From Paenibacillus campinasensis (lineage in GTDB: Bacteria; Bacillota; Bacilli; Paenibacillales; Paenibacillaceae): DNA of 64,000 nt. The stretch spans positions 148,418 to 212,417 of the forward strand of contig NZ_NPBY01000021.1 in assembly GCF_002272015.1 (NCBI RefSeq), written 5' to 3'. A program made the position numbers and the translations under genes. A model generated the notes under the pieces. The model was not told the origin of the DNA and did not search any database. It saw only the letters and a program-made list of their open reading frames with translations. Shown here piece by piece: positions 8,451 to 17,096 of this stretch. The stretch's first letter is position 1; each line of letters opens with the position of its first letter.

Positions 8451-9371
8451 ATGGACGGTACCGAGTTTTACCGCAAAATTGTGCTGACGGTGTCCGGGAA
8501 CAGGGTTGTAAAATGGTTGTCCATTAAATATGGGAAGAAGCTGGCGAGAAGATTTATTGCCGGCGATACGCTGGATGAGGCGCTGGATGAAATCGAGCGG
8601 CTGAACGAGAAGGGGATTATGGTCACGCTGGACCACCTCGGCGAAGGGATCACGAGTCTGGATGAGGCGGCGGTCTACCGGGAAGAGTATTTGCGGCTGA
8701 TTGAAGGCATCGCCAGCAGAAAGGTCAAGTCGAATGTGTCGCTGAAGCCGACCCAGATGGGACTTGGGCTGGACCCGAAGGCGGCTTACGAGAACATAAA
8801 AGCCGTTGTGCAGAAAGCGAAGCAGCATCGCAATTTTGTCCGTATCGATATGGAGGACTCGCCGTATACCCAGGCTACAATAGACATGACGCTTCGGCTC
8901 CATGCCGAAGGGCTGACGAATGTCGGGACGGTCATGCAGGCCTATCTGCACCGGACGGAGGAGGATGTGAAAGCGCTTATGAAGGCCGGGGTCAACTTGC
9001 GTCTGGTGAAGGGGGCATATAAGGAGCCGAACTCGATTGCGTATCAGAAGAAAGATGAGGTTATCGAAAATTACAAAAGGATCATCCGGCTTCACCTGGA
9101 CCAAGGCGTGTACACGGCCATTGCTTCCCATGATGATAAGATCATCGACTGGGTCAAGGTGTTTGCGAAGCAGCAGCGCATTGATAAACAGGCTTTTGAA
9201 TTCCAGATGCTGTACGGATTGCGCATGAATGATCAGGCTGCGCTTGCCAAAGATGGCTACCGGGTGCGCTGCTATCTGCCTTATGGTACGATGTGGTACC
9301 CGTACTTTACACGCAGGCTGGCGGAGAAGCCGGCCAATCTGATGATGGTGCTGAAGAATATGTTTAAATGA
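8451..9371 (+). CDS. Proline dehydrogenase (FAD-dependent)
   Basis: This 306-aa flavoenzyme oxidises L-proline to pyrroline-5-carboxylate, passing electrons to the membrane quinone pool. It is of the PutB/FadM monofunctional type. Visible motifs are RIDMEDS, QAYLHRT, RLVKGAYKEP, ASHDDK, FEFQMLYG, RCYLPYG and WYPYFTRRLAEKPAN, which form the FAD and proline site of the TIM barrel. The ATG at 8451 is taken because AAAGGAGG lies 9 bases upstream; a TTG at 8430 is unlikely as it precedes that site. The divergent rocA product uses its reaction product. Confidence 0.95.
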   Translation: MDGTEFYRKIVLTVSGNRVVKWLSIKYGKKLARRFIAGDTLDEALDEIERLNEKGIMVTLDHLGEGITSLDEAAVYREEYLRLIEGIASRKVKSNVSLKPTQMGLGLDPKAAYENIKAVVQKAKQHRNFVRIDMEDSPYTQATIDMTLRLHAEGLTNVGTVMQAYLHRTEEDVKALMKAGVNLRLVKGAYKEPNSIAYQKKDEVIENYKRIIRLHLDQGVYTAIASHDDKIIDWVKVFAKQQRIDKQAFEFQMLYGLRMNDQAALAKDGYRVRCYLPYGTMWYPYFTRRLAEKPANLMMVLKNMFK

Positions 9372-9544
9372 TTGTCTGGAGCAGATATGCGGATATACCC
9401 TCACAGAATGATCAACCGGCAGACAACAATAAACCCCCTCCCGTTCGGCTCAGTCTTCACAAGGTCTGAAGCGAATCGGGAAGAGGTTGCAGTTAAGCGG
9501 AAGCGTCACGGCGGATGCTCGCTTGGTATGGCTTTCGCTCCGGC

Positions 9545-10180
9545 TTATTCGCCGGAGAGGGAATGATCCCCCGTTATATATTTTTCTGTCAGAATGGACA
9601 GCAGCTGAATGCCGACTTCATTCTCCCCGCCTTCCGGGATAATCAGGTCGGCGTATTTCTTGGAAGGCTCGATGAAGGCTTCGTGCATCGGTTTCACCGT
9701 AGACAAGTACTGCTGGTGAATGGACTGGATCGTCCGCCCGCGCTCCTCGATGTCCCGTACCACCCGGCGCAGAATGCGCACATCCGGGTCGGTGTCCACA
9801 AACACTTTGATGTTCAGCAGCTTCCGGAGATTCTCGTCGGACAACACAAACAGCCCTTCGATGATGACGATGTGATTCGGTCTCAGCTCCACGGTTCTGT
9901 CCGGGAACCGGGAGTGCGTGGTGAAATCATAGACGGGGGCTTGCGCGGTCTGGCCGGCTTTCAGTTGTTGCAGATGCTCGATCAGCAGCTCCGTATCGAA
10001 CGCGAACGGGTGATCATAGTTGATGGTCTCCCTTTCGGTCAAGCTGAGATGCTGGTGATCCTTGTAATAATTGTCCTGTGAAATGAACGTTACTTTATCT
10101 GATCCGAGTCGGTCAATGACGGAGCGGGCTACTGTCGTTTTCCCTGATCCGGTGCCGCCGGCGATACCAATGATGAGCAT
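9545..10180 (-). CDS. udk: Uridine kinase
   Basis: This 211-aa enzyme phosphorylates uridine or cytidine to the monophosphate in pyrimidine salvage. It shows the P-loop GGTGSGKTT at residues 7-15, FISQDNYYKD, NYDHPFAFD, VIIEGLFVL and the arginine-rich lid segment RILRRVVRDIEERGR. The length matches Bacillus Udk when ATG 10180 is used; longer in-frame extensions upstream have no family support, and GGGAGGG lies inside them. It stands alone, convergent with proline dehydrogenase. Confidence 0.94.
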   Translation of the reverse strand: MLIIGIAGGTGSGKTTVARSVIDRLGSDKVTFISQDNYYKDHQHLSLTERETINYDHPFAFDTELLIEHLQQLKAGQTAQAPVYDFTTHSRFPDRTVELRPNHIVIIEGLFVLSDENLRKLLNIKVFVDTDPDVRILRRVVRDIEERGRTIQSIHQQYLSTVKPMHEAFIEPSKKYADLIIPEGGENEVGIQLLSILTEKYITGDHSLSGE

Positions 10181-10362
10181 GGCGAATCCATTACCCTCCC
10201 TAAACATTACAATTCCATTATTGTAGCATAGCTTGCTCTTATTTTCACTATAGGGGATAGGGCAAAAGCTGGGAGTTGATCTGGAAAGTGCGGAAGTGAA
10301 GATTGAGTAAGCATCATTCGCCTGAGAACAGCTCATATTGGCACGTGTTGGCGTGTGCGGAG

Positions 10363-10391
10363 CGACCACATATGAAGGTCACATGTGGTCG
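10363..10391. repeat. Inverted repeat between udk and the ybjQ-like gene
   Basis: CGACCACAT (10363-10371) is repeated as ATGTGGTCG (10383-10391) with an 11-base loop. No T-run follows on either strand, so it is not a typical terminator. It lies 3' of the ybjQ-like gene and may be an mRNA-stabilising or factor-dependent stop. Confidence 0.5.
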
Positions 10392-10458
10392 ACCGGCCGC
10401 CGTCATGCAGCCTAACACCGCACGCTCGGGCTGCACGCAGTGCGAATGCGATCCAGGA

Positions 10459-10770
10459 TTACACTACGACAGCGGTTCCGCTGACGGCGACCATCAGCAT
10501 TCCTTCCCGGATGACTTCGTAGTCGATGTCCACGCCGATGATCGCGTTGGCTCCAAGACGCACCGCTTGCTCCTCCATCTCGGCAAGTGCGGCATCTCGG
10601 GCTTCGCTCAGCTTGTTCTCATAAGCGCCGGAGCGCCCGCCGACAATATCGGTAATGGACGCCAGGAAGTCCCGCACCACATTGGCGCCCATAATGACTT
10701 CCCCGGTCACAACACCGATGTATCTTCGAGCCGGATAACCTTCAATGGTGGATGTCGTCGTAATAATCAT
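10459..10770 (-). CDS. YbjQ/UPF0145-family protein
   Basis: This 103-aa protein belongs to the YbjQ (DUF74) family, often described as putative heavy-metal-binding; no biochemical function is established that I know of. Family features are [24 protein letters not shown] at the N-terminus (with one long beta-rich stretch), the central [11 protein letters not shown], and [13 protein letters not shown] followed by a VSGTAV ending. AGAAGGAAAA precedes the ATG. It is monocistronic as far as visible. Confidence 0.92.
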   Translation of the reverse strand: MIITTTSTIEGYPARRYIGVVTGEVIMGANVVRDFLASITDIVGGRSGAYENKLSEARDAALAEMEEQAVRLGANAIIGVDIDYEVIREGMLMVAVSGTAVVV

Positions 10771-11055
10771 AGCAATTTTCCTTCTTTCATATCGATTTGT
10801 TATTGCCTGAAGATCGGTACAACTGTGCTAAAGCAGAAAGCTTCGGTATTGTCTTCTATTACGCTGATGCAGCAAGAGGGGTTCCACGAATTTATGGGAC
10901 TGTTCTGTCGGCAATAGTTATAGTAGAATTTATTTTAAGAATACATAATATTCCAGTCTCACACAACAGACCCTTTACATGATAAACTAACGCTATAGCT
11001 CATTACAGCGTCGAAACGGTGCTTAGTGATATTATTGTGGATCCGGAGGAATACG

Positions 11056-12285
11056 ATGAAAGAACTCATGCTTAAGTGGAACCGAATCAGTCTTGTAAAA
11101 AGGATTCTGGCAGGAATTATTGTAGGGGTGGTGCTGGCCCTGATCGTTCCGGGTGCGACAGGCTTCAGTCTGTTCGGCACGCTATTCGTATCGGCGCTCA
11201 AAGCCGTTGCTCCTGTCCTGGTCCTGTTCCTGGTCATGTCGGCGATCTCGAACCATCAGAAGGGCCGCAAGACCAATATGAAGTCCATTCTTGTGCTGTA
11301 TGGGATCAGCACGTTTCTTGCAGGACTCGTGGCGGTGATTGCCAGCTTTATTTTTCCCGCGAGACTATCGCTGGTTACAAGTTCAACAGACCTTACCCCG
11401 CCCGAAGGGATCGTGCAGGTGCTCGAGACGCTGTTGTTTAACATCGTGGATAACCCGGTCAGCGCATTGATGAATGCGAATTACATCGGTATTCTCGCAT
11501 GGGCCATTCTGCTTGGCATCGCTTTGCGAAATGCGAAGGAAGGCACGAAAAGCCTGATCTCCAGCGGGGCAGATGCGGTGTCCCAAATTGTGAAATGGGT
11601 GATCCAATTTGCGCCGTTCGGGATTATGGGACTTGTGTTTGATTCCATTACGACCAATGGGCTTGCCAGTTTGCTGGACTATGGCCGGCTGCTGCTCGTG
11701 CTGATCGGATGCATGCTGTTCGTGGCGCTGGTTATGAACCCGCTGATCGTCTATGTGAAGCTGCGTGAGAATCCGTACCCGCTGGTGCTGACTTGTCTGA
11801 AGGAAAGCGGCATTACGGCGTTCTTCACCCGCAGCTCGGCGGCGAACATACCGATTAACATGCGTTTGTGCGAAAAGTTAAAGCTGAATCCGGATACGTA
11901 CTCCGTATCGGTCCCGCTCGGCGCTACCATCAACATGTCGGGAGCGGCCGTGACGATCTCGGTGCTGACCCTGGCGGCGGTGCATACGCTCGGGATCGAA
12001 GTGGACTTCGGCACGGCGCTTATTCTCAGTGTAGTATCGGCAGTATCCGCCGTGGGCGCTTCCGGCGTAGCCGGTGGTTCGCTGCTGATTATTCCGCTTG
12101 CGTGCAGCCTGTTCGGCATTTCCAATGATGTGGCGATGCAGGTGGTCGGGGTAGGCTTTATCATCGGCGTACTGCAGGATTCTTTCGAGACGGCGCTGAA
12201 CTCCTCATCGGATGTGCTGTTTACCGCAACAGCGGAGCGCGCGAAGCAGCGCAAGGAAGGCAATCAACCGCTGGTGAATGCCTAA
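11056..12285 (+). CDS. sstT: Serine/threonine:sodium symporter
   Basis: This 409-aa integral membrane protein of the dicarboxylate/amino acid:cation symporter family imports serine and threonine with sodium. It carries the SstT-type signatures [31 protein letters not shown] and [19 protein letters not shown] segments, with about eight transmembrane helices and two re-entrant loops as expected for the fold. The ATG at 11056 follows CGGAGGA; an upstream GTG would put the ribosome site inside the gene. A strong terminator at 12351 follows. The leader (10771-11055) shows no riboswitch I can recognise. Confidence 0.93.
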   Translation: MKELMLKWNRISLVKRILAGIIVGVVLALIVPGATGFSLFGTLFVSALKAVAPVLVLFLVMSAISNHQKGRKTNMKSILVLYGISTFLAGLVAVIASFIFPARLSLVTSSTDLTPPEGIVQVLETLLFNIVDNPVSALMNANYIGILAWAILLGIALRNAKEGTKSLISSGADAVSQIVKWVIQFAPFGIMGLVFDSITTNGLASLLDYGRLLLVLIGCMLFVALVMNPLIVYVKLRENPYPLVLTCLKESGITAFFTRSSAANIPINMRLCEKLKLNPDTYSVSVPLGATINMSGAAVTISVLTLAAVHTLGIEVDFGTALILSVVSAVSAVGASGVAGGSLLIIPLACSLFGISNDVAMQVVGVGFIIGVLQDSFETALNSSSDVLFTATAERAKQRKEGNQPLVNA

Positions 12286-12350
12286 GCCATTTCGTCCCTG
12301 CAGCAAGCTGCACCTAACATCCGCTGCGTTCTGCTTGCCGCAGACAGCTA

Positions 12351-12383
12351 AAGAGGCTGTTCCATAAGGAACAGCCTCTTTTT
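12351..12383. terminator. Bidirectional terminator between sstT and the PanE-like gene
   Basis: A 13-bp perfect stem, AAGAGGCTGTTCC with GGAACAGCCTCTT, encloses an ATAA loop and is followed by TTT. The A-run on its left side makes it work for the convergent gene too, which ends at 12389. Confidence 0.9.
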
Positions 12384-12388
12384 AATAC

Positions 12389-13324
12389 TTACACAGCCCC
12401 TGTCTTGTCCTTTAGCAGCTGCTGAAGCTGGTCCCAAGCGGGTGTCGGAATGCTTGCTTCGTTTTTCCAATCGTTGAACACACGGGTGAGCGCCTCGATC
12501 TCACTGAAATTTCCGTCGATCATTCGGCTCACTGACAACCGATGATAGATCTTTAGCAGCACAAGCATCATGGATTTGCGGTTGCGTATGAATTGGGCTT
12601 GTTTGGCTGGAACAAGGGGATAGCCTAGCGTCTCCAGCACTTGAAATCCTTCATCTACTGCTTCGATGGCGAGGCGCAGCAGCTTGGTGTCGCGAGCGAC
12701 CTTATTCATCTGCCCACCATGAATGCGGGTGGCGATATTGAGCCCTAGTATCGGGATGATGTGGTTCTTAAGCCAAGCGTCCATCTGATCGTGATAGGTT
12801 AGCTTGTACTTTGTCTTGGCAAAAGCCTGGTCAAGCACGGCCTTAAAAGGAATATCCCCATTCAATCCGCCAATCACCATCTCCCCGGCGCCGAAGCGGA
12901 CAGCGACCATTCGATCTTTCTCGCGTCGGCCGCCGCTTACTTGGAATCCGAAGGCGATATGCTTGGACGTGTCGCTATGGGTTTGAAGGTATTCCTCCAT
13001 CTGATGTGCATCTGTATTATTACCCACCAGTATGATATTGCGGCTGCGGTTCTTTGCCAGAATCGGCAGAATTGCCGGGAAATCGGTATATTTCATCACG
13101 ACAAAAATGAGGTCATAGCTATCATGATCTGCCAGCGATTCAATCACATGCGTTCGATCCACCGTTGTCTTCCGCTGTATATGATGTCGGATGACGAGCC
13201 CATCCTGCTTCAGTTCTTCAGCTCGTTTCCCCCTCGCCAGCATGGTGACGTCATTGCCGCCCCGCACCAGCACATGCGCCAGATAACTGCCTAGTACGCC
13301 CGCTCCATAAATCAATATTCTCAT
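12389..13324 (-). CDS. Ketopantoate reductase-family (PanE/ApbA) oxidoreductase
   Basis: This 311-aa protein has an N-terminal NADP-binding Rossmann fold (MRILIYGAGVLGSYLAHVL, GxGxxG type) followed by the PanE-like helical domain. The segment VGNNTDAHQMEEYL differs from true ketopantoate reductases, where the equivalent part carries the substrate Asn and Lys motifs, so the substrate is probably not ketopantoate. GAGGAG precedes the ATG. It is divergent from a TetR regulator with repeats between them, suggesting that the regulator controls it, a common arrangement for stress or xenobiotic reductases. Confidence 0.8.
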   Translation of the reverse strand: MRILIYGAGVLGSYLAHVLVRGGNDVTMLARGKRAEELKQDGLVIRHHIQRKTTVDRTHVIESLADHDSYDLIFVVMKYTDFPAILPILAKNRSRNIILVGNNTDAHQMEEYLQTHSDTSKHIAFGFQVSGGRREKDRMVAVRFGAGEMVIGGLNGDIPFKAVLDQAFAKTKYKLTYHDQMDAWLKNHIIPILGLNIATRIHGGQMNKVARDTKLLRLAIEAVDEGFQVLETLGYPLVPAKQAQFIRNRKSMMLVLLKIYHRLSVSRMIDGNFSEIEALTRVFNDWKNEASIPTPAWDQLQQLLKDKTGAV

Positions 13325-13356
13325 TTGTTCTCCTCGCTCTCTCTAAATAAACATCT

Positions 13357-13453
13357 GTTGAAAAATTAACTTTTGTTGATTTACAATTACAGTAGCATCA
13401 GCGCAAACGGCGGATCAATCGCTAAAATTGTTGATTTTGTTCAATTTTCAACA
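13357..13453. promoter_or_regulatory. Candidate TetR operators in the divergent intergenic region
   Basis: AAAATTG (13424-13430) and CAATTTT (13442-13448) form a perfect 7-bp inverted repeat with an 11-base centre. TGTTGA occurs at 13357, near 13374 and at 13429, with its inverse TCAACA at 13448. The repeats lie between the PanE-like gene and tetR, where a TetR dimer could silence both. Confidence 0.5.
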
Positions 13454-13494
13454 TATTGGGGTCATCGTGTCTAAGAAAAGGAGCTGAGGTTCAT

Positions 13495-14085
13495 ATGGAT
13501 CGACGTATTGCCAAAACGAGACAGTCCATTTTTGAAGCTTTTATCGAGCTGATGGGGGAGAAGAGTTTTGAGAAAATAACGATTAACGAAATCGCGGAGC
13601 GCGCGAATGTAAACCGGGGAACCGTGTATCTTCATTTTACCGATAAGTACAATCTGCTGGATCAGTGCATAGAAACATACCTGCACTTGCTTGAGGAAAG
13701 CTGTATGCCTGACGGGGCGTTGAACAGGGTTCCTTCCAAAAAGCTGCTGCTTAGCACATTTGAATTTCTAGAGCAGAATGCTACGATTTACTCTGTGCTG
13801 ATCTCGGGCCAAGGCGTGCCCGTGTTCCGCAACCGGATGATGGAGATGACCAAACAAGGGGTCGAGCAATACATCAAGGAATCCGATCTCAACCCTGGTG
13901 TTAACGAGGAGGTCATGGTGCAGTTTCTGAGCGTAGGAATTACCGGTTTGCTAGAGTGGTGGATGGTCCATTCCATGCCTTGCAAGCCGGAAGAAATGGT
14001 GGATCAGGTGCTTCTGCTGCTGGCAAGCCTGGAACGGGGTTTGACTGTACAGGGGAGTCACTTATTCATTAACAGGAATTCATGA
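13495..14085 (+). CDS. TetR-family transcriptional regulator
   Basis: This 196-aa repressor has the TetR HTH at residues 5-55 (KTRQSIFEAFIELMGEKSF, ITINEIAERANVNRGTVYLHF) and a C-terminal ligand/dimer domain ending LLEWWMVHSMPCKPEEMVDQV, like the TetR_C group found in DhaS-like proteins. The start ATG at 13495 has AAAGGAG and GAGG upstream; a TTG at 13456 would add a non-conserved extension. It probably regulates itself and the divergent oxidoreductase. The ligand is unknown. Confidence 0.9.
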   Translation: MDRRIAKTRQSIFEAFIELMGEKSFEKITINEIAERANVNRGTVYLHFTDKYNLLDQCIETYLHLLEESCMPDGALNRVPSKKLLLSTFEFLEQNATIYSVLISGQGVPVFRNRMMEMTKQGVEQYIKESDLNPGVNEEVMVQFLSVGITGLLEWWMVHSMPCKPEEMVDQVLLLLASLERGLTVQGSHLFINRNS

Positions 14086-14205
14086 CAGTATTGAAACTGA
14101 AGCCTGGGGTATGACAAGGATCAGCCGAAGACGAATCCACCTGAGATGATTGTGTGGAACAAGCTTAGCCGCCTTCCAGCTGGATCGTGGTGTGCTAGGA
14201 TGTTG

Positions 14206-14346
14206 GGGGTGGACACCGGGGTGGACACCAGGTTCGTTGGGGGGCGGCTGTTCGCAGGTTGCAAGGTACAAGGTGCAAGCTGTAAGTTTTATGTTGCACC
14301 CCCCGCAGGCTGTTAACTTGCCAACCGTAACCTGCAAGTTTGTAAC
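14206..14346. repeat. Tandem 12-mer duplication and nested inverted repeats
   Basis: GGGGTGGACACC is perfectly duplicated head to tail (14206-14217, 14218-14229). Just downstream GGTGCAA (14272-14278) faces TTGCACC (14294-14300), GGGGGG near 14239 faces CCCCCC near 14300, and GCAGGTT (14255) faces AACCTGC (14329). The 310-bp gap 14086-14395 holds no gene; this part could fold into a G/C-rich structure. Function unknown. Confidence 0.55.
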
Positions 14347-14395
14347 GGTAAGCTGAGCTGGAGTATTTAGTAGTAAGCTGTCCGCATCATACCCC

Positions 14396-15124
14396 TCACG
14401 CGAATAGGTCTTGGATTGAAACTTGCAAACCCGGATACAGTTGGGATTCCGCATAAGGGTCACGGCCTTGAGCGTAATAGCTCACATCGGAGATATCGCC
14501 GTCTGACAAGGAATACACAATGACTTGAGCTTTAATCGGGTCAACAACCCAATACTCCATAACGCCGCATTGCCGATACAGATCAAGCTTCGGGATCATG
14601 TCCCTGCTGCGCGTGGAAGGAGACAGCACTTCGATGGTCAGGTCTGGTGTACCCTTGTATTTACCCTTCTCATCGATTTGATCTTTATCACAGATGACAA
14701 CCAGATCCGGCTGCACAACACAGATATTGTCCTCCTCCTTCTTCAAAGTAATATCGAATGGAGAAGTTAGAGGTGTGCAGGATTTACCCTTAAACCAGTT
14801 GTAAAATGTGCCAAGCAGTACAAGTACCGCATGCTGGTGCTTGTACGAAAGGGAGGCCAAGTTGTATACGACGCCGTCGATCAGCTCGTACCGCTGTTCT
14901 GACGCTTCCGTCAGTTCCAGGAATTCCTCGTAGGTGACTCTGTCGTTCTTGTCAGCTGAATACTTCACAGCTCCCTCCCTTAGGACAAGTTCATCCGTTT
15001 CGGTATAAGCTGTCAATCGCGCCACATCTCTGCCGTTCCTCGTCACGATGATTTCCTCATTAGCTTCTGCAAACTTTAGATACTTTCCGAAATTGTTTTG
15101 CATATCGGTTGAAGGCACTCGCAT
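14396..15124 (-). CDS. Fusion of a Phd/YefM antitoxin-like domain with a Uma2-family nuclease domain
   Basis: This 242-aa protein has two parts. Residues 1-45 (MRVPSTDMQNNFGKYLKFA, EEIIVTRNGRDVARL) resemble the Phd/YefM antitoxin DNA-binding domain. Residues 60-242 match the Uma2 (DUF820) PD-(D/E)XK nuclease-like family: Glu80 in RYELIDG, Asp140 in VVQPDLVV, Glu165 in PDLTIEVLSPSTRSRD, then the YRQCGVMEYWVVDP segment. The ATG at 15124 is chosen since GAGGTG lies 6 bases before it; the GTG at 15133 overlaps that site. TTAGCTAA palindromes upstream look like an autoregulatory operator. Whether it is an active nuclease is unknown. Confidence 0.82.
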   Translation of the reverse strand: MRVPSTDMQNNFGKYLKFAEANEEIIVTRNGRDVARLTAYTETDELVLREGAVKYSADKNDRVTYEEFLELTEASEQRYELIDGVVYNLASLSYKHQHAVLVLLGTFYNWFKGKSCTPLTSPFDITLKKEEDNICVVQPDLVVICDKDQIDEKGKYKGTPDLTIEVLSPSTRSRDMIPKLDLYRQCGVMEYWVVDPIKAQVIVYSLSDGDISDVSYYAQGRDPYAESQLYPGLQVSIQDLFA

Positions 15125-15139
15125 AACATCCACCTCAAT

Positions 15140-15254
15140 TTAGCTAACTTTATTTCATTCTAGCTAATTTAAACGTGGGTATCAATGAAAAATAGGCAGA
15201 TATACTATAATTAAGATGAAAACAATGATTCCATAAGGGCATATTAGCTAATAT
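15140..15254 (-). promoter_or_regulatory. TTAGCTAA palindromes upstream of the Phd-Uma2 gene
   Basis: The 8-bp palindrome TTAGCTAA lies at 15140-15147 directly before the ribosome site, a one-mismatch copy CTAGCTAA at 15160-15167, and a third inside the 14-bp perfect palindrome ATATTAGCTAATAT (15241-15254). Phd/YefM antitoxins bind short palindromes at their own promoter, so self-repression by the N-terminal domain is a reasonable inference. Confidence 0.6.
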
Positions 15255-15450
15255 TTGTTCTGGATTTCACAAACTATGCAGAGATATCGGTAAAATGTAC
15301 CGCTGGGTAGTCTTACGGCATCTTAGGGATGCTGGGCTTGCCTCATCTGCGGATTTATTGATTTGGCTTTTTTACTGGTCCATGTTCATTCTAGCTTTTT
15401 GGTTGACGCGTTTTTAATACAACGTTTTTCAGTTCAACTTATATTGTTCG

Positions 15451-15477
15451 GGAACTTTCCCCCTCTATGCGGAGTCT
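15451..15477 (+). promoter_or_regulatory. Candidate ECF-sigma-type promoter of the sigma/anti-sigma pair
   Basis: A GGAACTT box (15451-15457) is followed after 16 bp by GTCT (15474-15477), the general AAC / CGTC-like pattern of ECF promoters. It precedes the sigma gene by some 25 bp, as expected if the sigma factor drives its own operon. Confidence 0.45.
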
Positions 15478-15502
15478 GTTTAGGTAAAGGGAGGAGAGCG
15501 GC

Positions 15503-16069
15503 TTGAAGGAGATGGAGTTTCAGCGTGGCGGGGAATTGAGTTTGTCGGATATCCGGACGCTGATGCAAGCTTACGGCGAGGACGTCTGGAATTATGCTTA
15601 TGCGATCACCCGAAATACACATACGGCGGATGACGTAGCGCAGGATGTGTTTATTAAAGCCTATCAACGTTACGGCTCCTTTCGCGGGGAGGCTTCGGTC
15701 AAGACCTGGCTGCTCACAATTACACGCAACACCGCCTTTTCCTATCTCAAGCGGGCGTTTCTGCGCAGAGTGGTGCTGCTTGGGGAGCGGACGCCGAACG
15801 AAGGAGAGGCTGGCTCGTCAGGAATGCCGTCGTCCCCATCGGCGGAGTCCGAATACTTGGAGCGGGAGGCGGTGGATGAATTATGGCAGCAGGTTCTGAA
15901 GCTGCCTGCCAAATTTCGCGATCCGCTGGTGCTGAGTGTGTACCACCAGCTGTCCATGGATGAAATAGCCGCCATAACGGGTCTTTCATCAGGGACGGTG
16001 AAGTCCCGAATCTACAGGGCCAAGCAGAAGGCGGCCGCTGATTGGAGAGGAGCGAATAAGGATGCATGA
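15503..16069 (+). CDS. ECF-type RNA polymerase sigma factor
   Basis: This 188-aa group 4 sigma factor has region 2 at residues 20-88 (VWNYAYAITRNTHTADDVAQDVFIKAYQ, then SVKTWLLTITRN) and region 4 at about 128-182 (WQQVLKLPAKFRDPLVLSVYHQLSMDEIA, GLSSGTVKSRIYRAKQK). The TTG start at 15503 is supported by GGGAGGAGAG 5-13 bases upstream. The stop overlaps the start of the next gene by 8 bases, so both are translationally coupled, typical for a sigma/anti-sigma pair responding to envelope stress. The inducing signal is unknown. Confidence 0.93.
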   Translation: MKEMEFQRGGELSLSDIRTLMQAYGEDVWNYAYAITRNTHTADDVAQDVFIKAYQRYGSFRGEASVKTWLLTITRNTAFSYLKRAFLRRVVLLGERTPNEGEAGSSGMPSSPSAESEYLEREAVDELWQQVLKLPAKFRDPLVLSVYHQLSMDEIAAITGLSSGTVKSRIYRAKQKAAADWRGANKDA

Positions 16070-16796
16070 ATGGAAGCCGGAATGGGATAAGAGGTTAGGT
16101 CAACCTCCTTTTAAGGAACGGCGGTTTGGGATAGAGATGATGGAACGGGTGGAGGAACGGATCCGGACTGCAGAACGGAGCCGATTGCGGAGCAGATGGA
16201 GCCGGACGGCTGCGTTTGTCCTACCTGCCATGCTGGTGCTGCTTGGTGTGGGGATCTGGTTCGGGAGCCATGCCGCATATGTTACCGCTCCGGATCCTCC
16301 TGGCCCTGGCCCGGTTCATCAGGGGGGAGGAACGATTCAGACTGGCATCCAGCCCGGAGACGGTGGTAATTACGACTGGTGGGGCTCCCCGGAGAATGAG
16401 ACCAGGGAGGGCAGCGACCGCACTATCGTAACCTTGGCAGCCGCGCTTATGAAACGGGAGATTGGCATCTGGGGCGGCCCGTCGCCGGAGATTTGGGCGG
16501 CTCCTGACGTTAAACAACCGCTTGAGCGCTATGATGTGTCCAGCCCTTGGGTGTACGAGGTGTACGTGGACGAGGTTAACTCCATCAAGGACAACATCGA
16601 GATGGACAATCCAGATACGGGGAGCACCGTCTACGAGCTTCGTCTGATGCTGCGGGACTCGATTCCGATGGTCTATGAAGAGGCGATTGAGGTCACGGTG
16701 TCTAATGATACCCGGATGATCACTTGGATTGAGCTGATGACTACTGATGACATGGGAACGCCGCTTGATGAGTTCGAGGAACGGGATTCACGATGA
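16062..16796 (+). CDS. Putative anti-sigma factor, single-pass membrane protein
   Basis: This 244-aa protein has a basic cytoplasmic N-terminus (about residues 1-47), one transmembrane helix near 48-66 (AAFVLPAMLVLLGVGIWFG), a Pro/Gly-rich linker and an extracytoplasmic domain. It shows no zinc-binding HxxxCxxC motif. It overlaps the sigma gene by 8 bases, and that position plus topology is the evidence for sequestering the sigma factor at the membrane. The outer domain is not a family I recognise. Confidence 0.72.
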   Translation: MHEWKPEWDKRLGQPPFKERRFGIEMMERVEERIRTAERSRLRSRWSRTAAFVLPAMLVLLGVGIWFGSHAAYVTAPDPPGPGPVHQGGGTIQTGIQPGDGGNYDWWGSPENETREGSDRTIVTLAAALMKREIGIWGGPSPEIWAAPDVKQPLERYDVSSPWVYEVYVDEVNSIKDNIEMDNPDTGSTVYELRLMLRDSIPMVYEEAIEVTVSNDTRMITWIELMTTDDMGTPLDEFEERDSR

Positions 16797-17015
16797 TCTG
16801 CGTTAGCCTGGTATATTACGGGCTGGCGAAAGCTTGGCGCGGATCAGATAACAGTTGAAGTGAGCGAAGTGGTGAAGGGGCACGGCAACTATCAACTTAA
16901 ACGTTAGAATAATCTCACCTATCATATGCACACCAAAGTACGGGACACTGAACCCGGTGTTTTGGCTCGCAATGGAGATCGGACGTGTGTGGTCAGGGAG
17001 ACACGAACCCAATCC

Positions 17016-17050
17016 AGAAGAGGCTAACCGGACCGGTTAGCCTCTTCTTT
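17016..17050. terminator. Bidirectional terminator
   Basis: A 16-bp near-perfect palindrome (17016-17031 with 17033-17048, core GAGGCTAACCGG) ends in TCTTCTTT. It sits between the anti-sigma gene and the convergent epoxide hydrolase. The rest of the gap 16797-17096 holds nothing I can support. Confidence 0.8.
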
Positions 17051-17096
17051 ATGGCCGACTTTTCTTCTCTCGAAACCATCGCGCGTTCCCTGCATG

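Noticed and set aside
9430..9490. Possible terminator between proline dehydrogenase and udk
   Set aside because: The stem CCCGTTCG/CGAATCGGG has a bulge and no proper T-run, so support is too weak.
10363..10391. Hairpin as a terminator for the ybjQ-like gene
   Set aside because: A perfect stem but no T-run on either strand, so only listed as an inverted repeat.
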